Assembly (NCBI RefSeq): GCF_001039355.2
Contig: NW_019775709.1
Coordinates: 62,001 to 126,000 of the forward strand
From: Lingula anatina
Lineage: Eukaryota > Brachiopoda > Lingulata > Lingulida > Lingulidae
Direction of reading: 5' to 3'
DNA length: 64,000 nucleotides
Numbering within the stretch: the first letter of the stretch is position 1; every line of letters starts with the position of its first letter. The notes below the pieces were generated by a model. That model ran no database searches. It was not told the DNA's origin and saw nothing but the letters and a program-made list of their open reading frames with translations. The position numbers and the translations under genes were made by a program. Positions 36,441 to 49,300 of the stretch are shown here, in pieces.

Positions 36441-39400
36441 ATTTAAATGTAAGTTATATGACAGTATAAGACTGTATACACAGGCATGGTATATATAAAA
36501 ACATTATGTAATGACTGAGGTATGATATTCCCAATAAAACCATGACCATTCCTTACATTTTACATACAAGAGTCTATTACCTAAATTTAAACTTGAAATA
36601 TTTTATCTGAAACCATCAGTACAGAAGGAAGTTAGTATTTATCTGGTTTTCTGATAAGAACAAAATAAAAAATCCATCACCCAAAACATTTAATTGAATG
36701 AATGTCCCCAAAAATGTCATCTGCTCCTGAAATTACCACTTCCATGTGAGTGTCAGAAATAGCTCTATTGAAGGTAATATCAATATCAGCTTCTTAAATT
36801 TATCACACAACAAATATAATTGTCAAGAAACTTCCACATACCGAATGCTTTGAATATTTCTCAGATACAAATGTGAAAAAAAGGAAAAATAGTTTTTGAC
36901 ACATTTTGCATGAAGATGAAGACCTTGTGCCCATTATAATTCTAGAACTGGAGTTTAGGCCTAAATGCCATAAGAGATAACATATGCATAATTAAAAAGC
37001 TTCAGTGACAGTTAATATTGCTAATATATTGCTATAGTATACCAGATGATGCTGAAAGACCACCACCAGATCAAGTTTATCATCAAGATGCACAATATTA
37101 AACTCCCTCTGTGCAAGGCAGGTAAAACCAAGTGGGGACCTTAATGGAGGAAAAGTGCCACCAAAGATTTTCCGAACCAGGTTTCCCTCCCACCTTATCT
37201 AAATACAATCTTCAAATACATAGTCAAGCCAAATATACATTTGGGTGTATCAAGGCATATTATAGGGTGCAGGGAACTCACCACTGGTTTGGTGGAGTAC
37301 AAAGAAACACAAAATCTACCACAGCCTGTTCCCTCTTTATTGACACTCTTCTGAAATTGTGAGGTGTTGATTTTTTTGATTAGTTAATCACAGTGCCATT
37401 AATCGTGATAAACTATGCATGCTGTTATGATACCAGTTCAGTCGCCCCTTTATATGCAATAAAAATGATACACTAATACCTAAAACAGTTGAGACACTAT
37501 AAATACAGCTGAGTCTAATCCATACCCCTTCCTCTCTGATAATACCAAGGTGGGTTGGGGGGGGGGGGGGTTGAGGTGGGGTTGGGGGGATGGAATAAGG
37601 AGACATCAACTTTCTATGATAACACCTGTACAGACACACAGCCAATATTATCTACACATCATGGTGATCAAATGTATGAAGTATCTGGTTCAGCTCTTTC
37701 TGGAGTTATGGAGTTCCAAAACAAGGGTAACAAAATTCTAACTCAACTTCTGAAGTTTTTTAAGGTAGAAATGACAGAAAAAAATAAAACCTGTTTATAA
37801 AGTTGGATCAAAAGTGATGGCAACATTTGGGAAACATTGACAACTGAATGTTGCCCCTGGCAACAAATGAACTGGCTCAACTAAAGCAAAAACCTTCATA
37901 CAAATACTGTATTAATAGATAGAATGAAGTTAATTTTTTGACAGGGAATATACTGATATATTGTTTAGTAATTTTTGTATATTGTGCAGGTCCTTTTCCA
38001 TTAGCCTCTAACATACCTGTTTTGGTAAGTTTCTGGAATTTTCTGGATTGAGAAGAGCTCCTTGATCAGCCATGAGATATGCCAGGTGCTTTCTCCTGTG
38101 AGACTCTACTACCATATCTGTGAGGGAGCTGGCAACACGATATGATGTCTGAAATATTGTTGTTTTTTATCAAATTAACATAAGCTTATATAATACAAAC
38201 TGTAAAATTCTAGCCTGTGAACTTACTAGACATACCATATTTACATCACTTTCAAGCAAAAAGTTGGATTGAAATTTATCTAAAGTACTGCAATACATGA
38301 AACACACTGTTCTACCATGACTACAAGATAACAGACTTCAATCAAAGTATTTCTTTTATTTTTGAATAATCATCAAAACAATGCCCCTAATCGAGTAGTT
38401 TGTAGAATTAAGTAGAATGAAATGAATTTTTTTAAATTTTTTTGTAGATGAGTTGATAAATAATACTAAAACTGGTAGCAATGTCATGGAGAGTGATACT
38501 GCCATCATGTGCCTTAAGGCAAACGATATGCCTTAGATCTGAAAATAGTAAATCCAGTGGTTTTCCCCTCAATCATCATGGTAAATCCTACCCAAAATTG
38601 TTGAAAATATCACCATCTATAAACTTCTATATTTAATTCTTAATTTCTACTTGTACTGTTACAAGTGAAATTCCTTCTCCATTCCTATTACAAAAGTGAG
38701 TCAAAAGTAGAAACTGAGAACTGAAAACAAATTTAATAGATTATAATCCTGTCTGTTGTTATGGATGAGGCAAACCTGGTCCTTGGTGACTGAGGAAATG
38801 GTATTTAAATTTTCTGGATCTTATTTGTTTATCTATTTACTTATTTATTATGCTAAAATGGAAGTCTAACATTCATCTTGAGCACTTTATTGTAAGTTGC
38901 AATCCAATTTGGCATCTAGACTGAAGATAAGATCACTCACCTCTATAGCTTCCTCCACATCCTGGACATCTCCTGGGACATCTGACAGTGCATTGAAGAT
39001 CTGGGCTGAGTTGTCCAGGCTTAGCAATTCTTGTTCCTTCAGAAATACAAGGAAAAATTAACGAAATTCATCAAAGAAATCAATATTACTTACTGTATAA
39101 TAACAAACCTAGGGTCTGTTTTATGCAGTACTGACAGTAAAAAGACAGAAAAGTCTGAATTTTGTCCAGTTCAGATAACCCTTGTGTTACACTGCTCAAA
39201 ATAATACACAGCCACAGGAAGGGAAATCCCTAATCTTGCCGACCAAGTTAATCTGAACACCTGTACATTTTACAGATAGTGTATTTTAGCAATATCTTAG
39301 GCACATTAGGCAACTAGGTCACAGGGATAAGATAGGCCTGAGCTTCCTCAATATAAAATACCTAGCCTCTCCTTGTTTAACTTTCTCCACTCCAATACCT

Positions 39401-42268
39401 ATACATTATCACAGTAGAAAATTTTCAACTGGTTGAATACACTATATCTTCTACTTCAATGTTACAAATAACCACCACAGATATAACACATTTTTAAAAT
39501 TTTGAATAAAAAAGATATACAACATCTGGTTTTTATTTGTTTCACTGAGTTTTCTTGTCACCAAAAAAAAAAAATTTTATGGAAATGATGTGACTTGAAC
39601 CTAAATGCACCACTTCTCACTCTTTGCAGGTATTCGATGTATGGTATCAACTTACATCACAAACAATTTTGTTACACATAGGTTTAATACCCACTGTATG
39701 CTTGTATAACCTGTATATAACCTGTCCCAGGTTCCCTTGTAACATCTTACATATATTAATTGCTGTTTAGGTAAGTGAGTAAGTACATGTCTGAGTACAA
39801 CTTCCTACCTTCATCTTCAGCATGCCCAGTGTGATCTGGAATAACACTCTAGAACCTTCATAGAAGAACAGGTCCCATAGTCTGAGCAGCACCTTGATGT
39901 GCACCACACTGGCAAAGAGAGTCAGGAACCAATGGAGGCTGATCAGAGACAACTCTGAAAGATAGAAAATATGAAAAAAGATGAATCAGCAGCAAGTTTG
40001 TCATATCATAATAATATTTGTAGTTAGTCATGCTCTGAAAAATTTGGAAAAAAAGAAATGACCTTCAACAAGCAACCCACTTCATGCTAAAGATCATACT
40101 CTAAAGATTATGTATGAGAAGAGAAATTGTTAAGACTGTTAATGTGTTTGTAAATTTGTTGCATAGATCTGACACTGGTGACATTGAAAAGCACTAATAA
40201 GTAATGCCCTCCCCCCTTGCAACAGAGTTCTCATTTGTCACTTTAATTTTTGCCAATGTCAAAAATAAACAGAATCATTAAATTTTCATTGCTTTTATCA
40301 TTTGCTGCCCTCAACAGTGCTAAAATTTATATATTTGTATGAAAAAAATGCACCAATAACTTGAACAATTTTATTATCAATTCACATAAAACTAAAAATT
40401 GGCTAGAAAGAATAAGCCATGGATAACCTACCAATATCATGTTCCTTAAGCACCAAGTCCACATCAGGAAGATAACTTATAATGAGATGTCGCAGCACTC
40501 TCTGGTCTGCCTGTTTGGGGGAAAGAGTGTACATGCTAATCAAGGGTTGGAAAATCACTGGACAAATCTCTAAGTATATACCAATCTGATACCAATGTTT
40601 TCATAGCCAGAAATTTCACAGTTACCAGGTAGCTGAAAGTCTGTGTACATATTCTCATGGATGTTGTAGTCAGTTGTTAGAAAACTTAACTAGCATTAAA
40701 ATCTGGTTATCTCAAATGCCCCCTAACTGTTGTCATCTGCATGTCTTTTCCAAATCAGTTGAAAGGATAAGAGAATTATAATACATATCTCTTTCTGGTG
40801 ATACTGATTTTGCACTAGCAGATAGAAGCCTTTTATAAAATATCTCTAGCAGACTAGCACAGCAATAAAATTTTTTGATGAAACTTTTTATCCCTGAGTA
40901 TAAACACACACATACACGCACATTTTTATCTCTGTTGTGCAAATCATGAACTAATGAACTAAATGACATCACACACAGCAGATCTGACATAGTCTTTAAG
41001 ATTTCCATAAATTAAAAAAAAAACTGAAGATAATAAAACAGAGGCATTTTGAAAGAGGTTTCTCTTGCTGCCTTAACTGTAATCTGAAGCATGAGTATTT
41101 GAAATACTCGAGTTTGTAGCCCTGGAATTTATCACTACTTTTTTATCTGGAGCTGTGGATTTACTAAATCAGCAAACAAGACTATTTGTGTTAGCCTTTT
41201 AAGGAGGCCTATGGAAATTGATTGCAAGTTTATCTAAGATTAAATCCTCTCCTAACTAGTCTAAAAGTGCTATGAAAAGAGCACTTGACATCACAAGAAT
41301 CCCACTAAATTATTACAAGGTGTAGCATGTTGAGCAAGGTGTATGAAAAGTACCTAAATTATTCATTTGGCCATCCAGTTACAGTGTACACTAAATAGTT
41401 CACTGTGCAAATAACCCTTAATAATAAATAAATGAGACGATATTATCACCATCAGCAATAAACATTGAAGACTATATTATAAATATGAAGCAAATAAATA
41501 TAACCAATTTATTATCAGTCAAACACCAAGTCAAGCACTTTAAGTTCTGAGAGATGTTAAGTACACATTTTCTCTCTATTACCCCAAAAATTGCTATTTT
41601 TTTTTTTTACTTTTGACACAGAACATAAAATCCTGTCCATACCTGTATCCCAAGCAGAGTACTGGAATAGTAGGAAGCTGGTAGCAGATCTTCTATAATA
41701 GCACACATCATCCAGAATGTCTCTTCTTCTTCCAAGAAAAGCAGCAAGTTAGCAGCAATCTGCAAGACACAATTCCACACCTTGGAGCAAAATCACATGA
41801 CAGGAGAGAGAAATAAGGCCTTTATATTAGTACTATTGATTTCCATACCCTCTGATTTCACAGATAAAATCTGTATTTTGAATGATGTGCTAGACAGCAA
41901 CTGAGAGCACTGACAGAATCCTTGTAAAGAAATGTAGACACTAGAGCAGTGATATCCTCATAATGAAACTCTGGTGTCTGTGTTTTCTTACCACTCCTGT
42001 ACCCTGACAGTAGCCAATGTCTGGGTACAGCCACGCCAAGCCTCTCAGGATCCTCCGCAGTCGCGGGATACCCGTACTGTTGATGTTGCAGAAGCATGCG
42101 TTGCTGGGCATTGTACGAAGTAAGTCCTGGAACAAAGTTGATTGTTTAAAATATACAGATGAATGTAAGGAAAGATAAAATTGCTAAGCTGCTTATTGAG
42201 CAAAATGATCCCTAATTTTCATAAAATCACACTTTTTTCTCCATACTTTATCTTTTTCAGATGTAAAA

Positions 42269-42333
<65 letters not shown>

Positions 42334-45300
42334 ATAGGATAAAAATGTCGAATTCCAGAATACTTTTGACAAGTCACAGATTATTGATGCATTTTTCATC
42401 TTATATTTTTTCTAACNATTTTTTTGTAGATGAGTTGATAAATAATACTAAAACTGGTAGCAATGTCATGGAGAGTGATACTGCCATCATGTGCCTTAAA
42501 GGCAAACGATATGCCTTAGATCTGAAAATAGTAAATCCAGTGGTTTTCCCCTCAATCATCATGGTAAATCCTACCCAAAATTGTTGAAAATATCACCATC
42601 TATAAACTTCTATATTTAATTCTTAATTTCTACTTGTACTGTTACAAGTGAAATTCCTTCTCCATTCCTATTACAAAAGTGAGTCAAAAGTAGAAACTGA
42701 GAACTGAAAACAAATTTATAGATTATAATCCTGTCTGTTGTTATGGATGAGGCAAACCTGGTCCTTGGTGACTGAGGAAATGGTATTTAAATTTTCTGGA
42801 TCTTATTTGTTTATCTATTTACTTATTTATTATGCCAAAATGGAAGTCTAACATTCATCTTGAGCACTTTATTGTAAGTTGCAATCCAGTTTGGCATCTA
42901 GACTGAAGATAAGATCGCTCACCTCTATAGCTTCCTCCACATCCTGGACATCTCCTGGGACATCCGACAGTGCATTGAAGATCTGGGCTGAGTTGTCCAG
43001 GCTTAGCAATTCTTGTTCCTTCAGAAATAAAAGGAAAAATTAACAAAATTCCTCAAAGAAATCAATTTTACTTACTGTATAATAACAAACCTAGGGTATG
43101 TTTTATGCAGTACTGACAGTAAAAAGACAGAAAAGTCTGAATTTTGTCCAGTTCAGATAACCCTTGTGTTGCACTGCTCAAAATAATACACAGCCACAGG
43201 AAGGGAAATCCCTAATCTTGTCGACCAAGTTAATCTGAACACCTGTACATTTTACAGATAGTGTATTTTAGCAATATCTTAGGCACATTAGGCAACTAGG
43301 TCACAGGGATAAGATAGGCCTGAGCTTCCTCAATATAAAATACCTAGCCTCTCCTTGTTTTACTTTCTTCACTCCAATACCTATACATTATCACAGTAGA
43401 AATTTTTCAACAGGTTGAATACACTATATCTTCTACTTCAATGTTACAAATAACCACCACAGATATAACACATTTTTATAACTTTGAATAAAACAGATAT
43501 ACAACATCTGGTTTTTATTTGTTTCACTGAGTTTTCTTGTCACCAAAAAAAAAAAAATTATGGAAATGATGTGACTTGAACCTAAATGCACCACTTCTCA
43601 CTCTTTGCAGGTATTCGATGTATGGTATCAACTTACATCACAAACAATTTTGTTACATATAGGTTTAATTGCCCACTGTATGTTTGTATAACCTGTATAT
43701 AACCTGTCCCAGGTTCCCTTGTAACATCTTACATATATTAATTGCTGTTTAGGTAAGTGAGTAAGTACATGTCTGAGTACAACTACCAACCTTCATCTTC
43801 AGCATGCCCAGTGTGATCTGGAATAACACTCTAGAACCTTCATAGAAGAACAGGTCCCATAGTCTGAGCAGCACCTTGATGTGCACCACACTGGCAAAGA
43901 GAGTCAGGAACCAATGGAGGCTGATCAGAGACAACTCTGAAAGATAGAAAATATGAAAAAAAAGATGAATCAGCAGCAAGTTTGTCATATCATAATAATA
44001 TTTGTAGTTGGTCATGCTCTGAAAAATTTGGACAAAAAAGAAATGACCTTCAACAAGCAACCCACTTCATGCTGAAGATCATTCTCTAAAGATTATGTAT
44101 GAGAAGAGAAATTGTTAAGACTGTTAATGTGTTTGTAAATTTGTTGCATAGATCTGACACTGGTGACATTGAAAAGCACTAATAAGTAATGCCCTCCCCC
44201 CTTGCAACAGAGCTCTCATTTGTCACTTTAATTTTTGCCAATGTCAAAAATAAACAGAATCATTAAATTTTCATTGCTTTTATCATTTGCTGCCCTCAAC
44301 AGTGCTAAAATTTATATATTTGTATGAAAAAAAATGCAACAATAACTTGAACAATTTTATTATCAATTCACATAAAACTAAAAATTGGCTAGAAAGAATA
44401 AGTCATGGATAACCTACCAATATCATGTTCCTTAAGCACCAAGTCCACATCAGGAAGATAACTTATAATGAGATGTCGCAGCACTCTCTGGTCTGCCTGT
44501 TTGGGGGGAAAGAGTGTACATGCTAATCAAGGGTTGGAAAATCACTGGACAAATCTCTAAGTATATACCAATCTGATACCAATGTTTTCATAGCCAGAAA
44601 TTTCACAGTTACCAGGTAGCTGAAAGTCTGTGTACATATTCTCATGGATGTTGTAGTCAGTTGTTAGAAAACTTAACTAGCATTAAAATCTGGTTATCTC
44701 AAATGCCCCCTAACTGTTGTCATCTGCATGTCTTTTCCAAATCAGTTGAAAGGATAAGAGAATTATAATACATATCTCTTTCTGGTGATACTGATTTTGC
44801 ACTAGCAGATGGAAGCCTTTTATAAAATATCTCTAGCAGACTAGCACAGCAATACATTTTTTTGATGAAACTTGTTATCCCTGAGTATAAACACACACAT
44901 ACACGCACATTTTTATCTCTGTTGTGCAAATCATGAACTAATGAACTAAATGGCATCACACACAACAGATCTGACATAGTCTTTAAGATTTCCATAAATT
45001 AAAAAAAAACTGAAGATAATAAAACAGAGGCATTTTGACAGAGGTTTCTCTTGCTGCCTAAACTGTAATCTGAAGCATGAGTATTTGAAATACTCGAGTT
45101 TGTAGCCCTGGAATTTATCACTTCTTTTTTATCTGGAGCTGTGGATTTACCAAATCAGCAAACAAGACTATTTGTGTTAGCCTTTTAAGGAGGCCTATGG
45201 AAATTGATTGCAAGTTTATCTAAGATTAAATCCTCTCCTAACTAGTCTAAAAGTGCTATGAAAAGAGCACTTGACATCACAAGAATCCCACTAAATTATT

Positions 45301-46307
45301 ACAAGGTGTAGCATGTTGAGCAAGGTGTATGAAAAGTATCTAAATTATTCATTTGNCAGACACATCTGTGTCTGTACATAATAAATGAGACAATATTATC
45401 ACCATCAGCAATAAACACAGAATAGTCCAATGTGCAAATAACCCTTAATAATAAATAAATGAGACAATATTATCACCATCAGCAATAAACATTGAAGACT
45501 ATATTATAAATATGAAGCAAATAAATATAACCAATTTCTTATCATTCAAACACCAAATCAAGCACTTTAAGTTCTGAGAGATGTAAAGTACACATTTTCT
45601 CTCTATTACCCCTAAAATTGCTATATTTTTTTTTTTTACTTTTGACACAGAACATAAAATCCTGTCCATACCTGTATCCCAAGCAGAGTACTGGAATAGT
45701 AGGAAGCTGGTAGCAGATCTTCTATAATAGCACACATCATCCAGAATGTCTCTTCTTCTTCCAAGAAAAGCAGCAAGTTAGCAGCAATCTGCAAGACACA
45801 CAATTCCACACCTTGGAGCAAAATCACATGGCAGGAGAGAGAAATAAGGCCTTTATATTAGTACTATTGATTTCCATACCCTCTGATTTCACAGATAAAA
45901 TCTGTATTTTGAATGATGTGCTAGACAGCAACTGAGAGCACTGACAGAATCTTTGTAAAGAAATGTAGACACTAGAGCAGTGATATCCTCATAATGAAAC
46001 TCTGGTGTCTGTGTTTTCTTACCACTCCTGTACCCTGACAGTAGCCAATGTCTGGGTACAGCCACGCCAAGCCTCTCAGGATCCTCCGCAGTCGCGGGAT
46101 ACCCGTACTGTTGATGTTGCAGAAGCATGCGTTGCTGGGCATTGTACGAAGTAAGTCCTGGAACAAAGTTGATTGTTTAAAATATACAGATGAATGTAAG
46201 GAAAGATAAAATTGCTAAGCTGCTTATTGAGCAAAATGATCCCTAATTTTGATAAAATCACACTTTTTTCTCCATACTATATCTTTTTCAGATGTAAAAC
46301 AAACACA

Positions 46308-46354
<47 letters not shown>

Positions 46355-49300
46355 ATAGGATAAAAATGTCGAATTCCAGAATACTTTTGACAAGTCACAG
46401 ATTATTGATGCATTTTTCATCTTATATTTTTTCAAACAACATCACTTATGCAATCAGCTTTTCAGCCCTTCTGCTGAAACTGCACATTCTATCATTATGT
46501 ATAAATTTACAGTGCAGCTAAAAAATCCATTATGTGTCAGTATCAATTATTGTGTGCACATTGCAAAGTCCTATGTTAATCATTTCTCCATTATCACAAC
46601 ATTAGTCCCAACCAATTCATCTCTAGTAAGAGATTGGTGTATCAATGCCAATTATCTAAACACGCTGGCTTCCTGGAATTTGCCATGCTCTTCTGAGTCC
46701 ATTTTCTATCACATAACAGTTTTTGTAACCTATTTCTTTTTTATGCCTTAACTTCAACCCACGAACAGTTTAAGTTGCATTTTAATTTGTAATACTGCAG
46801 ATCCTTCTTTACAAAGAACTTCTATTTTCTTTATTGTTCTCTACTCACACTACCTATGCTATACCCCATCTCAGTCAAAAAAAAATGCAAGATTACTGAA
46901 AAGCTTTCCTTAATCTTAAACTAATCAAATTTGTCTGCAATATATGAATCTTAATTCAATTACTTTAAAGAGATGTTTTACCTTTTCAATCTGTTTGGAT
47001 GTCATGAGATGATCATTTCCACTGGCTTTGACAATGTCCTTATAACAAGTATCAGAGTTCTGTTTCTTGTCCAGAGCTCCAGTGAGACGCAGCCAAATCT
47101 GGGGGCGCAGAGAGTGAGGAATGCCTTGTTTGATCATACCACGGAATTTCTCCGAGTGTGGTAAACGAGATTCAACCTTATGGAAAAAAATTGATCATTA
47201 TCACACAATTGTGTACTCAGCACCATGAGAATAAGAGGACATTAAAATTTAACTATTCTACTACCAGCATGTCTCAGCTGATACCAGTCAACACCAGAGG
47301 TATGCTGACAGTAGAGGTCTTCTAACACTCTAGGTGGTACTCAATGATGCAGACATACATTGTGGCATAAAGGATTACTATAGTATATAAAAAATATAGG
47401 AAATAATCAAAGAGTTATTAGTTTAATTTTTAATATTTAAAGGTTACCATACAAATGATGATGAGACAGTTTAAACTTATGCACTTTAGTAACTTAGAAA
47501 CCATTATTTAGTTAAATTTTCTTATCAAAATTTTGGATTGCTACACAGATGAAAGTGACACAGAATTTAAATACTATGACATTGTGAATATTACATTAAC
47601 ACAGATTGTTCTTGTTATCAAAAATAAACAAAAACAAATTAAGTACCTTATCCCAAGTGAGGTCTCCTACTTCATGATTATGCGAAAACTCCAAGTATGC
47701 AGTCCACTTCAGCCTGTGCTGAGCATCTTCTATGAAAGGTGTGCTTAACAGAGGGCTGGAATTTTCCTCAGGGCCATCTTGAAATTAAAAATAAAAACAT
47801 TACAATATGAAAGAAAATCCTGTCACACCTGTTAGAAAAATAATCAAAATATCAAAATATTTTAGCAGGAGAAAGGAACTTTCATTGGGGTTAGGTTGGA
47901 ACACATAATAACGATAAAACCATTTTAGAGAAAATCACCTCGCTCCCACTGGAGAATAGATATGTTATCCATTAAATATGAGTATATAAAAGGATGGGGA
48001 TTTCAACATGAGATACCAAATTGCACAGCTCCCATTTACAAATATTTAGAAAATGAAATGCATCACAGGGTTCTGGATTTTCATCAGAACCATCTATGAA
48101 CACATAAAAAGGCATTACAATATGAATTAAGTCTCAATAGGGAATGTTTGGGGTGTTTTATATATAATAGAGGAGGACTTCTCTACAGGCTATCATGGGA
48201 TTCATCATGGAAACCTTTGGGGAACCATCTATATGCTTTCTGACAATTTCTCTATCTCTTGAAAATGAAAAGGACTGTGCTGCATGAAACCTTAAAAGTT
48301 GAAAACGCCTTTCACTTGATTGTCTTCATATCAAGGGTAGTCTATTTTTATTAAAGTCGCACTTAATAGTTTTCCTCATACTAATTTACAAATATGCCAA
48401 TAATAAACCATTTTATACTTATTGCACCCATTTATTTTCAAAAGATTCACCTGGTGGAAATGTAATTTTTTTTTAAATATAGTTGCATATCCCCTTGCTC
48501 TCACTGAGGAAAAGACGACTGTCATTGCTTTTGATATGATAAACATTATTTAAATCATGACATAAAATTACCTTTATTCATATGGAGCATATCAATAAGA
48601 AAGTGCATATACAACATGCTGAACTTAATTTTTTTAAAAAGCTTTGAAATATAAATATTAAAGGATTAAGCCTTTGTACCTACTTCCCTTTTCCATCATG
48701 TATTTGATTCAAAATACCTTGAAATGAATCTAGGCACTGTTTCAAACATTATATAAATCTTACAAGCAAATTTCAACCATTTTGCACATACTACGAGGAA
48801 GGCATTATTCTATGGTTCACAGTCAGTCATGCGAAAACTAAGTATTGCAACACACCTTAGGCAATGTTAAAATGGTATCTAAACTTAATCTACAGATACA
48901 AAAACTATATATATTCAAAAGTGTTTTTCATTGTATTATGTAAACCAGCATCACTGCGACAGTTTTGTCTAGATAGATGTAAATATGTCGTGTAAATCTC
49001 AATGGGTTCCTATGGGCGGCCAAAAGGGCAAAAATTCATGTCGTCGATTCAGTTATGTTTCGTCAATTCACTGGCTTCCCATCGATTCAGTTTAAAGTTT
49101 AAACGATCCTGTCATAAATTCAACATCTACTTTCGTCAATTCAATTGTCAAACATTTCTCATCTATGGTGTATTAAAACCAATGCTGTCACTATTTTCGT
49201 TGATCGTGTAACTAATCTCGTCGATCGTCAAACTGTTTTCGTCGATCGTGTAACTATTCTCGTCGATCGTCTAATCTCGTTGATCGTGTAACTATTCTCA

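Larger units (their letters stand above)
32388..36443 (-). repeat. SGSM3 duplicated segment 2, copy b (exons 12-18)
   Basis: Carries the second set of exons 12-18, with intact splice sites and frames. It differs from copy a mainly in introns: a (GA)33 tract at 32859-32924 and an insertion of about 320 bp bounded by AT tracts at 33276-33588. Confidence 0.9.
42418..46436 (-). repeat. SGSM3 duplicated segment 3, copy b (exons 6-10)
   Basis: Second copy of exons 6-10, intact. The exon 9 donor reads GTTGGT here and GTAGGA in copy a. A local stutter follows the n at 45356. Confidence 0.9.

Noticed and set aside
42272-42330. CRISPR-like or other structured array at the CA, GA and TA tracts
   Set aside because: Plain dinucleotide microsatellites in a eukaryotic intron; no spacer-repeat structure.
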